A stretch of 64,000 nt of DNA from a virus. A program made the position numbers and the translations under genes. Within the stretch, counting starts at the first letter, position 1; each line of letters starts with the position of its first letter. The notes under the pieces were generated by a model. The model was not told the origin of the DNA. It did no database searches and was given only the letters and a program-made list of their open reading frames with translations. Positions 1-6,930 of the stretch are shown one piece after another. The stretch spans positions 1 to 64,000 of the IMG/VR virus record IMGVR_UViG_3300037961_003440; one strand, given 5' to 3'.

Positions 1-269
1 ATTATGAAAGCCAAATAATAGATGAGTTAAAAAAATTAAATAAATTTGTAGATTATGTAGGTAATAATGATTTTAAATCATCACTTAGGCGTTGGCTTAT
101 AACACAAGTAGCCGAGATAAGTATTACTAATGATGAAATATTTGATGAAAATTTTGACACCATAATAAGAGAGAGATTAAGTAAATTTAATTTAATAGAT
201 AACAATGTTATATTTTCAAGTACTGCCTTTTCGTTTTTAGTTAAATTAATTGACCAAAACCTTCCTTAA
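1..269 (+). CDS. Unknown protein, C-terminal part (5' end outside window)
   Basis: An open frame runs in from the left edge (frame 3) and stops with TAA at 267-269, giving the last 88 residues of a protein. The visible part is charged and predicted mostly helical; it contains a SLRRWLITQVAEISITNDE stretch and ends LVKLIDQNLP. I recognise no family. It is followed by a promoter-like sequence before the next gene, so it probably closes an upstream transcription unit. It does not carry the N-terminal MSWKDILK-type sequence in the visible part, but its start is not seen. Confidence 0.6.
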   Translation, partial: YESQIIDELKKLNKFVDYVGNNDFKSSLRRWLITQVAEISITNDEIFDENFDTIIRERLSKFNLIDNNVIFSSTAFSFLVKLIDQNLP

Positions 270-275
270 TCAAAA

Positions 276-285
276 TTTATATATA
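276..285 (+). promoter_or_regulatory. Archaeal-type TATA box upstream of the accessory block
   Basis: The sequence TTTATATATA lies 34 bases before the ATG at 319 and a GAGAGGG ribosome binding site lies between them. It sits in one of the few real intergenic gaps. The sequence around it (TATATAG, then TTAAAAAATAA) recurs at 6479-6500 before another gene, which supports a shared promoter. The expected transcription start, about 26 bases downstream of the box centre, would be near 305. Confidence 0.55.
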
Positions 286-318
286 GTTAATTAAAAAATA
301 AATTATTGAGAGGGTTAT

Positions 319-789
319 ATGTGGGCTACTATACTTAAGGGTAAAGCCACATCTAAATATATTAAAAACTATGTGTATAAGCATGGTTTAACTGAAGAAT
401 TTTTACCAGCAGATTATATAATTCAAAATATAAAAGCGAAGGGTGGTAGACAATCCGGTAATTTTACACAGAATAGTATAGTACCAACTTTAAAGGCATT
501 AGTTAGAGATGGTTTAGCAGAATCAAAAAGGGAAAATAAATGGGATGGTAGTAGAAATAGAGAAGTTTTACTGTTTAAAAAATTACCAGAACCTTTAGTA
601 AAATCAAATTGGGAAGATACAGTAGATGAAATGGTTGGTATTAATACCGACTTTGAAGATATTTATAATACATTAGCAAAAAAATTCAAATTTAATGCAC
701 CATCAAGAAAGGAACTTAATGAATATTTATCAAATAATTATAAACTAACAAGTATGTGGGCAAATTTATGGAGTAGGGAAGAACAATGA
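319..789 (+). CDS. MSW-motif protein, possible winged-helix fold
   Basis: This 156-residue protein starts MWATILKGK, a short form of the N-terminal sequence shared by 19 proteins here. Residues about 20-70 (a helix-rich part with NSIVPTLKALVRDGLAES) have the look of a winged helix, where a repeated segment is followed by a basic stretch, but this is only an impression. A second motif-like segment, SNWEDTVDEM, occurs at residues 96-105. It has an SD (GAGAGGG) and is first after the promoter at 276. Its TGA stop overlaps the next ATG. Function unknown; a virion cargo protein is my inference from the motif. Confidence 0.75.
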   Translation: MWATILKGKATSKYIKNYVYKHGLTEEFLPADYIIQNIKAKGGRQSGNFTQNSIVPTLKALVRDGLAESKRENKWDGSRNREVLLFKKLPEPLVKSNWEDTVDEMVGINTDFEDIYNTLAKKFKFNAPSRKELNEYLSNNYKLTSMWANLWSREEQ

Positions 790-1097
790 CATGGAAAATA
801 ATATTAAAACAAATAAGAAGAGTAGACCGTAAAGGTGAAGAAATAAGTCAAACAAGAATGGCGGGCGGAAGTAAAGCCGATGATTTATTAGAAGTAGATG
901 AAAGAAACTTAGATGTAGATGAAACATTTGAAGATGTATATGATAGTAAAACTGATGATGAATTAGCGAGGGCTACTAAACAAGATATTATTACAGAAAT
1001 TGAGTATTATCTTAAAGGACTATCTAAGGAAAAATTAATTGATATTTTAGTTAGAACTAAAGGAGATATTAGATTAAAGGATGACCCATTTGAGTGA
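786..1097 (+). CDS. Small acidic MSW-motif protein
   Basis: A 103-residue protein that starts MTWKIILKQ. After a short basic patch it is acidic (VDERNLDVDETFEDVYDSK) and ends in a probable helix with GLSKEKLIDILVR. No family recognised. It overlaps the stop of the preceding gene by four bases (ATGA), so the two are probably translationally coupled. The shared N-terminus is the only functional hint. Confidence 0.7.
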   Translation: MTWKIILKQIRRVDRKGEEISQTRMAGGSKADDLLEVDERNLDVDETFEDVYDSKTDDELARATKQDIITEIEYYLKGLSKEKLIDILVRTKGDIRLKDDPFE

Positions 1098-1101
1098 TTA
1101 T

Positions 1102-1857
1102 ATGACTTCTCCAGATATTCAAGCATCTTTAGAAAATGCTGAAGAAATTGCAAAATTAACAGGCCGTTCAAAAGGTGATGTTATTGCAGATTTGCTTGAT
1201 GATGGTAAATTAAATAATTCTAATGCTCTAAAAGAAAATACTTCTGCTATTGATAGAGCAACAGAAATGGCTAACAAAACTCATAAATTATTAACTGCTT
1301 TAATCCCTATACTTATTTTATTATCAACAAGTGGTTTAGAATTAACAGGTATTATTGACCTTACTCCCGCAGGTAATGGTGATGATGATGAATGGTTTTG
1401 GGAAGATGAAGATGGTAATGAATATGATGATATGATTTGGGGTTGTACAAATGATGCGGCAGAAAACTATGACCCTGAAGCAAATGTTGATGATGGTTCT
1501 TGTATTCCGTTAGAAGAATGTGAACCATTATTTTATGATTACTATTTAGATAAAATTGCAAATACATCTTTAGAATTTACATATGATGTTGATGTTAATT
1601 GTGATGAGGTACAACAAGTAGAAGTACAGTTTTTAGTTTATGATATTAATGGTACATATGAAGAACCATTTAATTATTCAATAGATATATGGGATGTATA
1701 TAATGGAGATGCTGAATACAGAAATATGTCTTTAGGTAGTTTTACTAATGGTAGTTATGATGCATATGTTTATTTAATAAATGATGATAACATAGTAATA
1801 GACGAAATTATTTGGTATAATATTGAGTTAGAAGCAAGAACAGAAGATGAGGTATAA
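1102..1857 (+). CDS. Membrane-anchored protein with a DDGSC cysteine motif
   Basis: I place the start at ATG 1102 because GAGTGATT, an SD, lies just before it; an in-frame ATG at 1081 is possible. The protein of about 251 residues has a helical N-terminal part, one transmembrane segment (about residues 62-84, rich in Leu and Ile), then an acidic region and GCTNDAAENYDPEANVDDGS followed by Cys at about 114-134. This cysteine/DDGSC module is common in secreted proteins of marine microbes. The C-terminal part is beta-rich with several N-x-S/T sites. It lacks the MSW sequence of its neighbours. It is probably exposed on the cell or virion surface; function unknown. Confidence 0.7.
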   Translation: MTSPDIQASLENAEEIAKLTGRSKGDVIADLLDDGKLNNSNALKENTSAIDRATEMANKTHKLLTALIPILILLSTSGLELTGIIDLTPAGNGDDDEWFWEDEDGNEYDDMIWGCTNDAAENYDPEANVDDGSCIPLEECEPLFYDYYLDKIANTSLEFTYDVDVNCDEVQQVEVQFLVYDINGTYEEPFNYSIDIWDVYNGDAEYRNMSLGSFTNGSYDAYVYLINDDNIVIDEIIWYNIELEARTEDEV

Positions 1858-1859
1858 TT

Positions 1860-2111
1860 ATGTGGAAAAATATATTAAAAGCAAAAGTACCTGCTGTAAA
1901 AACAAAGCAATATTATACCTATGTAAAATTTATTAAAAAAATTCTAAAAGATGAAGGTGGTGCTGCTGGTATGAAGAATTTTATAGAGGCTGGAAATAAA
2001 ATAGATGGCTTTGATGAAAAATATTTAAAATATGTTATTAGTGATGCAATAGACCATGATGATTGGTTGGCTGAACATGAACATGGAGATTATTATCTAA
2101 AGGAGGATTAA
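1860..2111 (+). CDS. Small MSW-motif protein
   Basis: An 83-residue protein with the N-terminus MWKNILKAK. The rest is lysine-rich and helical (YYTYVKFIKKILKDEG), then becomes acidic with a His/Asp-rich end (DHDDWLAEHEHGDYY). No family recognised. It begins two bases after the previous stop and is followed directly by another gene with the same N-terminal sequence. The His-rich end could bind metal, but nothing proves it. Confidence 0.7.
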   Translation: MWKNILKAKVPAVKTKQYYTYVKFIKKILKDEGGAAGMKNFIEAGNKIDGFDEKYLKYVISDAIDHDDWLAEHEHGDYYLKED

Positions 2112-2112
2112 T

Positions 2113-2376
2113 ATGTCTTGGGAAAATATTTTAAAAGGTAATGAAGTTTTTGTATTATATCAAACCTATGAAGTACACGCACGAGACCCTTATTATACAG
2201 TTGATGCTGATGATGTTGTTGGTATTTTTACTTCAAAAGATAAAATGGTAGAATATTTAGAAAGAAAAAATCTTGTTAAACCAAATACGGAAAGAAGTTT
2301 AGAAGGTATGTTATCAGAAGTTATGATGAGTTTTGCTATATACACCCTTGATAAACCAAAGGAGGGGTATGAATGA
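2113..2376 (+). CDS. Small MSW-motif protein
   Basis: An 87-residue protein that starts MSWENILKGN. A strong SD, AAAGGAGG, precedes the ATG. The body (VFVLYQTYEVHARDPYYTV, then a DKMVEYLERK helix) suggests a small alpha/beta fold, but I do not recognise it. The stop overlaps the start of the next gene. Confidence 0.7.
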   Translation: MSWENILKGNEVFVLYQTYEVHARDPYYTVDADDVVGIFTSKDKMVEYLERKNLVKPNTERSLEGMLSEVMMSFAIYTLDKPKEGYE

Positions 2377-2693
2377 CTTGGGAAGATATTTTAAAAAGAA
2401 AAAAGCGCAAATCAAAAAAGCGCAAACCTAAGAAAAAAGAAGATATGAGAGTAGGTCGTGTTTATCCTTCAGATAGAGCAGGTAAAAAAATTATGATGCT
2501 AACGCATGAGGGTAAAAAAATTCATGCAGGTGCTAAAGGATATGGTAATTATAAAGGAAAGGGAAAGAATAGAGGTGGGGGAACACATACTAATAAAAAA
2601 CGCAGGGCTAATTTTAAAGCAAGACATAACTGCGACCAATGTAAAGGTAGAATTACAACTCCTAAATGTTTAGCGTGTAAAAAATTGTGGTGA
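2373..2693 (+). CDS. Basic zinc-ribbon protein with MSW motif
   Basis: A 106-residue, very basic protein that begins MTWEDILKRKKRKSKKRKPK. The middle part (KKIHAGAKGYGNYK) and the end (RHNCDQC, then CLACKKLW) form a pattern that I recall from small proteins of giant viruses and marine phages; I do not assign a family number. CDQC and CLAC give a CxxC...CxxC zinc ribbon at about residues 90-103. The charge suggests nucleic acid binding. With the following genes it forms a cluster of basic proteins that could help to condense DNA in the head, which is an inference. Confidence 0.75.
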   Translation: MTWEDILKRKKRKSKKRKPKKKEDMRVGRVYPSDRAGKKIMMLTHEGKKIHAGAKGYGNYKGKGKNRGGGTHTNKKRRANFKARHNCDQCKGRITTPKCLACKKLW

Positions 2694-2698
2694 TTATT

Positions 2699-3742
2699 TT
2701 GAATTGGGAGGATATAATTCAAAAGAAAAGCAAAGCCCGTAGAAGGAAGGGTGCTAAAAGAGCCAAGAAAAAAACAAGGCGTGATGGTAAATCTAAAGGA
2801 AAAAGAGATGCTTGTTATTATAAAGTTAGAAGGCGTTATAAAAAATGGCCTTCGGCTTATGCTTCAGGTGCATTAGTACAATGTCGTAAAGTAGGTGCTA
2901 AAAATTGGGGAAATTCTGTTAAAAAATCTGAATCAAAATGGATGACAGAATTATCAGCAGGTAAAAAAAAATTATTAAATGAGCAACCTTCTATTAAAGT
3001 AGAATTCCCCGAATTATCTTTTCCCGATAATGAATCTGAATTATCAGAAGTTATGAATATAAGAAGTAAATACGAAATGGACAAAGATGTTGAAAAGGAT
3101 TTAGACCAAAATAATAATCAAATGATGTTAGATATTGTAGGTGAAGAAGAATCAGATTGGGAACAATTTTTACAAGATATAAGAATTTACAATATTAAAT
3201 TAAAAATGCAATATAAAAGACCAAGACCATATGAAATTTCAGATAAATTAAATTCTATTACAGATACTGATGATACTCCTTCTTTTCCAAGCGGTCATGC
3301 TATGGAGGCTTATGCTTTAGCAGAAGTATTATCAAATGATTATCCTGAAAAAGAAGAAGAATTATTTAATATGGCTGAAGCGATTGCTTTATCAAGAGTA
3401 TTAATGGGTAATCATTTTCCAAGCGATATAGAAGCAGGTGAAAAAGTAGGATTAATATTTGCTAAAGCATATCTTAATAGTGATATAAATAAATCTTGGG
3501 AAGATTTTATATTTAAAGGGTGGGTTGATTGTTCTTCATGTGGTAAAGGAAAAAAGCGTAGACCGTGTGGTAGAAAAGATGCTTCTAAAGGACAAAAAAG
3601 AAGATGCCGACCAACTTGTTCAGCGTGTAAAGATTACAAAAGACGAGCAGGTAAAAGAGGAAAGAAAAAGAAAAGAAGAAAGGGAACTTTTAGTTTAGAA
3701 GATAAATATGGACTTCACGGTTGGTTTAAAAGGAGGGGTTAA
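2699..3742 (+). CDS. Fusion protein: basic module, PAP2-type phosphatase, basic Cys module
   Basis: I choose TTG 2699 as the start because it gives MNWEDIIQKK, in line with the neighbours, after the SD GGTGAT at 2689-2694. The 347-residue protein has three parts. Residues 1-90 are very basic and contain ACYYKVRRRYKKWPSAYASG, a pattern I recall from giant-virus and phage proteins. Residues about 150-260 carry the complete PAP2 acid phosphatase signature: K169-x6-R176-P177, PSGH at 197-200, and S232-R233-x5-H239-x3-D243. Residues about 266-347 are basic with CSSC, CGRKDASKG, CRPTC motifs. Motif-like segments SDWEQFL (153-159) and KSWEDFIF (265-272) stand at the module borders. There is no transmembrane segment, so it would be a soluble phosphatase. 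Substrate unknown. Confidence 0.8.
   Translation: MNWEDIIQKKSKARRRKGAKRAKKKTRRDGKSKGKRDACYYKVRRRYKKWPSAYASGALVQCRKVGAKNWGNSVKKSESKWMTELSAGKKKLLNEQPSIKVEFPELSFPDNESELSEVMNIRSKYEMDKDVEKDLDQNNNQMMLDIVGEEESDWEQFLQDIRIYNIKLKMQYKRPRPYEISDKLNSITDTDDTPSFPSGHAMEAYALAEVLSNDYPEKEEELFNMAEAIALSRVLMGNHFPSDIEAGEKVGLIFAKAYLNSDINKSWEDFIFKGWVDCSSCGKGKKRRPCGRKDASKGQKRRCRPTCSACKDYKRRAGKRGKKKKRRKGTFSLEDKYGLHGWFKRRG
3731..3738 (+). promoter_or_regulatory. Ribosome binding site that supports an ATT start
   Basis: AGGAGGGG lies five bases before ATT 3744, inside the end of the preceding gene. No ATG, GTG or TTG in the right frame lies at a proper distance downstream, and the ATG at 3708 has no SD. This site is the main evidence that translation of the next gene starts at ATT. 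Confidence 0.6.
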
Positions 3743-3743
3743 T

Positions 3744-4475
3744 ATTTCATGGAAAGATATTCTTAAGTCTAATTATACTAATGTTAACGACTTTCAATTA
3801 TTTTTATCAGATGTATTTAATATTCCCAAAGAAGATAGTAAAAACATTAAAGCGTCACAAGGTCTTATGCAAGCAACAAGTATTGGAAAATTTATGAATG
3901 ACATTACTGAACAAGAATTTTATAGATTAATGAGTCTTGCTGAAGAAAAAAGGTATCAAGAATTAATTGATAATTTAGAAGAACTAAAAGAAAAATCAGT
4001 TAAACAAAGAAAAAGAGAATATAATCAAAGACCTGAAAGAAGGGCATATGAGAAGGAATATAGACAAAGACCGGAAGTTAGAGAGAAAAACATAGAAAGA
4101 GATAGGAAAAGATACCAAAAAATTAAAGAGAAAAGAGAAAAAGAAAGAAAAGAATATGAAGCAAGTCCTGAATATGCCCGAAAGAAAAAACAAAAAGAAA
4201 AAGAAAGGAAAGAAAAAGAGCGTGCTTATAAAAGGGCTTACAATCAAAGACCGGAAGTTAAAGAAAGAAATAGACAAAGAGCGAAAACACCAGAAGTTAG
4301 AGAAAGAAAAAGAGAATATGAGTCAAGACCTGAAGTTAAAGAAAGAAGAAGGCTATACAGGGAAAGACCGGAAGTTAAAGAAAGAAGAAAAGAATACAAA
4401 CGAAAATACTCAAAAACTTCTAAATATAAAAATTACATAAATCGAAAAAATCGTGAAAAGAGGGAGAAATTGTAA
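3744..4475 (+). CDS. MSW-motif protein with RPEVKER repeats; ATT start
   Basis: From ATT 3744 the protein reads (M)SWKDILKSN and matches its neighbours exactly; from the upstream ATG 3708 the motif would begin at residue 13. An SD, AGGAGGGG, precedes the ATT. The product has about 243 residues. Residues 1-80 are a globular-looking domain. Residues about 85-240 are charged, built from repeats of 10-14 residues such as RPEVKERRKEY, RPEVRERK and RPEVKERNRQR, and would form a long helix or coiled coil. No enzyme motif is seen. Basic charge suggests nucleic acid or capsid contact. The stop overlaps the next start. Confidence 0.75.
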   Translation: MSWKDILKSNYTNVNDFQLFLSDVFNIPKEDSKNIKASQGLMQATSIGKFMNDITEQEFYRLMSLAEEKRYQELIDNLEELKEKSVKQRKREYNQRPERRAYEKEYRQRPEVREKNIERDRKRYQKIKEKREKERKEYEASPEYARKKKQKEKERKEKERAYKRAYNQRPEVKERNRQRAKTPEVRERKREYESRPEVKERRRLYRERPEVKERRKEYKRKYSKTSKYKNYINRKNREKREKL

Positions 4476-4801
4476 TGAGTTGGAAAGATATTCTCAAAGC
4501 AAAAAGAATCCCAAGAAAAAAAGGACAACCTGCTAATTCTAAAAAACATTCAGATTTATATACAGATGAAAATCCTAAAGGAACAATACATGGTTTAGGA
4601 TTTAAAACTGTAAAAGATGCAAAACGCTCAGTAGCAAAAATAAAAAGAAGTGATAGAACACACGCTCATAAAACTCAAGCGGCTATTGCTATGGAACAAA
4701 GAGCAAGAGAAATGGGTAAAAAAACTGCGGCAGGTATTTATAGGACTTTTATTAACCAACAAAAGAAAAAGACTAAAGAAAAAAGGAAGCGTAAAAAATG
4801 A
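4475..4801 (+). CDS. Basic MSW-motif protein of a phage/giant-virus family
   Basis: A 108-residue protein that starts MSWKDILKAKRIPRKKG. The core, with SDLYTDENPKGTIHGLGF, then THAHKTQAAIAMEQRAR and a C-terminal Lys/Arg tail, is a conserved pattern that I recall from cyanophages and giant viruses as an uncharacterised family. Here the family core has been joined to the local N-terminal sequence. Basic charge suggests DNA contact. ATGA overlap with the next small gene. Confidence 0.75.
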   Translation: MSWKDILKAKRIPRKKGQPANSKKHSDLYTDENPKGTIHGLGFKTVKDAKRSVAKIKRSDRTHAHKTQAAIAMEQRAREMGKKTAAGIYRTFINQQKKKTKEKRKRKK

Positions 4802-4926
4802 AAGATTTTGTTTATTGTGGTCGCTGTTATGAAACTGATAAAGTTTATCCTTTTGGGTTTTGTAAAAAATGTTGGATTAAACACGGCAAACCTAAAGCGA
4901 TGAATGGTGATATAATTGCCCAATAA
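4798..4926 (+). CDS. Small zinc-ribbon protein
   Basis: A 42-residue reading frame, ATG 4798, overlapping the previous stop (ATGA). It reads MKDFVYCGRCYETDK and then FGFCKKCWIKHGKP: two CxxC knuckles 12 residues apart make a plausible zinc ribbon. It lacks the MSW sequence. The tight coupling and the cysteine spacing make it likely to be real in spite of its size. Confidence 0.6.
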   Translation: MKDFVYCGRCYETDKVYPFGFCKKCWIKHGKPKAMNGDIIAQ

Positions 4927-5026
4927 AAATAAAGTTAGAAAGCCAATAAAAAGAAAAAAAGGAGAACCAAGTCAAAAATCTGAAAAGAAAAGACCTAATA
5001 AACCAAACTATCCGAGAAAGAGATGA
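4916..5026 (+). CDS. Very basic 36-residue peptide, TTG start
   Basis: TTG 4916 lies five bases after GGTGAT (4905-4910 region), the usual SD here, and opens a 36-residue frame that reads (M)PNKNKVRKPIKRKKGEPSQ and ends NYPRKR. It overlaps the end of the zinc-ribbon gene in another frame. It is almost entirely Lys, Arg, Pro and Asn. It may be a DNA-condensing peptide. It fills the gap between two coupled genes, which supports it, but at this length chance cannot be excluded. Confidence 0.4.
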   Translation: MPNKNKVRKPIKRKKGEPSQKSEKKRPNKPNYPRKR

Positions 5027-5030
5027 TAAT

Positions 5031-5342
5031 ATGTGGGAAAAAATACTCAAGTCTGAATTAATTAAAGTCGGTACTAATATGCAAGATGCTGACTTTTGGC
5101 TTATTAGAGTACATGATGCAAATACAGTAGGTAAGCCTGTTAAAGAATTTAAACCTCAATATATAGGAATTAAAATTATTGCTACTGATAAACTTGACCC
5201 ACAGTTTATGTATTATTGGTTTATGAATTTACAACAGAATCAAAAATATTGGTATCAAATGGCTATACCTGATTCAAGAGGAACATATCATATTAGAATA
5301 TCTGACCTTAAAGATTTAATTAAAAGGATAGTGGTACAATGA
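5031..5342 (+). CDS. MSW-motif protein
   Basis: A 103-residue protein that starts MWEKILKSE. The body contains DADFWLIRVHDANTVGKP and LDPQFMYYWFMNLQQNQ. I recall similar small phage proteins of unknown function, and the FWLIR...VGK pattern faintly resembles target-recognition domains of type I restriction subunits; this is weak. The stop overlaps the start of the next gene. Confidence 0.7.
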   Translation: MWEKILKSELIKVGTNMQDADFWLIRVHDANTVGKPVKEFKPQYIGIKIIATDKLDPQFMYYWFMNLQQNQKYWYQMAIPDSRGTYHIRISDLKDLIKRIVVQ

Positions 5343-6478
5343 ATTGGACAACCATATTAAAAAGGAAAAAGATGCACGCTAAAAATTTTAAAACATTTAA
5401 AAAAGTCTTAATAGAATTAGTAGAAGCGATGCCAAATGATGAAGTTTTTACTTTAAATACATTTGAAGTTAAAAGAGATTTGATTGAAAGATTAAAAAAT
5501 GAAAATTTACAAACAAATTCATTAGCAATATGGGAAAAAACGAGCATGGATAATTGGATTAAATCAGTTGGTAATAGGATAGTTTCAAATATGGAAAATG
5601 TAGATGTTGTTTCGAGAAATGATAGACAATACGGTAGACAAGTAGCATTCATAAAAAAGACAAATGATATTACTAAAAATTTAAAACTTGTAAAACCTGA
5701 AGTTTCTGGTAAAGTTAAAAGAAAGAAAAAGCCTCTACCAGATTTTGTAGAAGATGAAAAAGAAAAGCCTCCTGTTAATGAAGAAGAAATATCACCTGAT
5801 TGTTTAATGTACTATAAAAGAATTACAGTTTTGATTGTGGATTTTGTGACTATTGATATGCCTCAAATATTAAATAAGGCTTTAAAATTTGGTTATTGGG
5901 ATAAAACCGGCATTAATACTACATACAATTTTGAGCCGGATGCTAAAACAAAAACAGGAGGAAAATATCCAACACAGTCGTATGATTTTAATTATTATTT
6001 TAGCCCTACTGATAGTACTAATTATAAAGACCTTTTTTATGCGGCAGTTGATTTTACTTTTACTAAATCCGAAAATATACCAAGAAAAGATGCTTGTACT
6101 TTATTATGGTTAATTCATTCTGGTGGTTGGACACCTGTTATTAATGATTTAGATTGGTGGCCTCAAGGTATGCAATTGCAATTAAATACTTATGACAGTA
6201 TTGGATTAAAAAACGCTGGACTTGATTTACAAACTCAAATCATGACAGGTGGAAGCGATTTACCTTCTTTTGGAATTCAATTATATTTTTCTATTGTTAA
6301 GAAACAATATATAAGGTATAATAATTTACCAGATGAAATTAAAAAAGTTTTAACTGATATACATTTTGATGTGCGTAAAGAAACACGAGAATTATTTAAA
6401 AAGATACAAGATATTGCAGACGAATGGGTTAATTCAAATCCTGATTTTGCTAACAAATTTAGGCTTGATAATAAGTAA
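5339..6478 (+). CDS. MSW-motif protein of unknown function
   Basis: A 379-residue protein that starts MNWTTILKRKKMHAKNFK. Residues about 10-110 look helical and may be a winged-helix domain; a Lys/Pro-rich linker follows (KRKKKPLPD), then a second domain from about residue 155 with many aromatic residues (FNYYFSPTDS). The end is helical. No catalytic motif recognised. It closes the first accessory transcription unit and is followed by a promoter-like sequence. Confidence 0.7.
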   Translation: MNWTTILKRKKMHAKNFKTFKKVLIELVEAMPNDEVFTLNTFEVKRDLIERLKNENLQTNSLAIWEKTSMDNWIKSVGNRIVSNMENVDVVSRNDRQYGRQVAFIKKTNDITKNLKLVKPEVSGKVKRKKKPLPDFVEDEKEKPPVNEEEISPDCLMYYKRITVLIVDFVTIDMPQILNKALKFGYWDKTGINTTYNFEPDAKTKTGGKYPTQSYDFNYYFSPTDSTNYKDLFYAAVDFTFTKSENIPRKDACTLLWLIHSGGWTPVINDLDWWPQGMQLQLNTYDSIGLKNAGLDLQTQIMTGGSDLPSFGIQLYFSIVKKQYIRYNNLPDEIKKVLTDIHFDVRKETRELFKKIQDIADEWVNSNPDFANKFRLDNK

Positions 6479-6488
6479 TTAATATATA
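6479..6488 (+). promoter_or_regulatory. Archaeal-type TATA box, second accessory unit
   Basis: TTAATATATA stands directly after the stop at 6478 and 36 bases before ATG 6524. The block TATATAGTAGTTAAAAAATAA resembles the sequence at 280-300, which is also upstream of an MSW-motif gene. Expected transcription start near 6510. Confidence 0.5.
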
Positions 6489-6523
6489 GTAGTTAAAAAA
6501 TAATTGAATCAAAGGCGAAAGTC

Positions 6524-6775
6524 ATGTCATGGGAAGATACCTTACAAAAACAGTATCAAGGACTTAATAGTATTATTGATTTTATAGCAAGACAAAGAGA
6601 TATTTTAAAAGAAATGGAGGATTTAGCAAGGGAATCTTTTGGAACTTCGGGTGAAGAAACTAATATTCCTTTTGATGTAGATGAGGCTAAAGACTTACTT
6701 GAAGATTATGAAAAATTTGGTAAGAGTATTGAAAAGTTATTTCAACAAATGATTAGAAAAGGAGAGTTACAATAA
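6524..6775 (+). CDS. Small coiled-coil MSW-motif protein
   Basis: An 83-residue protein that begins MSWEDTLQKQY, a slightly divergent form of the shared sequence. The body is acidic and helical, with probable coiled coil (FIARQRDILKEMEDLARES and a second helix at the end). First gene after the promoter at 6479. Its TAA shares a base with the next ATG. Confidence 0.7.
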   Translation: MSWEDTLQKQYQGLNSIIDFIARQRDILKEMEDLARESFGTSGEETNIPFDVDEAKDLLEDYEKFGKSIEKLFQQMIRKGELQ

Positions 6776-6930
6776 TGACATGGGAAAAATATCTAAAGAG
6801 TATTACAAATAAAGATATTACTGATTGGGAAACAGCATTAAAAGCATTTACTGAAGAAGGTAAAAAGTTAGGTATGCCCTTAGATGTCATTGATTCTATT
6901 GTTAAGGCTTTAAGGAGAAATGAGGAATGA
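6775..6930 (+). CDS. 51-residue MSW-motif protein with two motif copies
   Basis: ATG 6775 follows GGAGAG and overlaps the previous stop. The product starts MTWEKYLKS and holds a second similar segment, TDWETALKAF, at residues 16-25; it ends DSIVKALRRNEE. The whole protein is therefore little more than two copies of the shared sequence plus a helix. The stop overlaps the next ATG. Confidence 0.65.
   Translation: MTWEKYLKSITNKDITDWETALKAFTEEGKKLGMPLDVIDSIVKALRRNEE

Noticed and set aside
4156-4440. Plus-strand frame of 94 residues within the repeat protein
   Set aside because: Low-complexity Lys/Glu shadow of the RPEVKER repeats in another frame; no SD.
5889-6113. Plus-strand frame of 74 residues within gene 5339
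   Set aside because: Overlaps the larger gene entirely, is Ile/Leu-rich, and has no SD or context.
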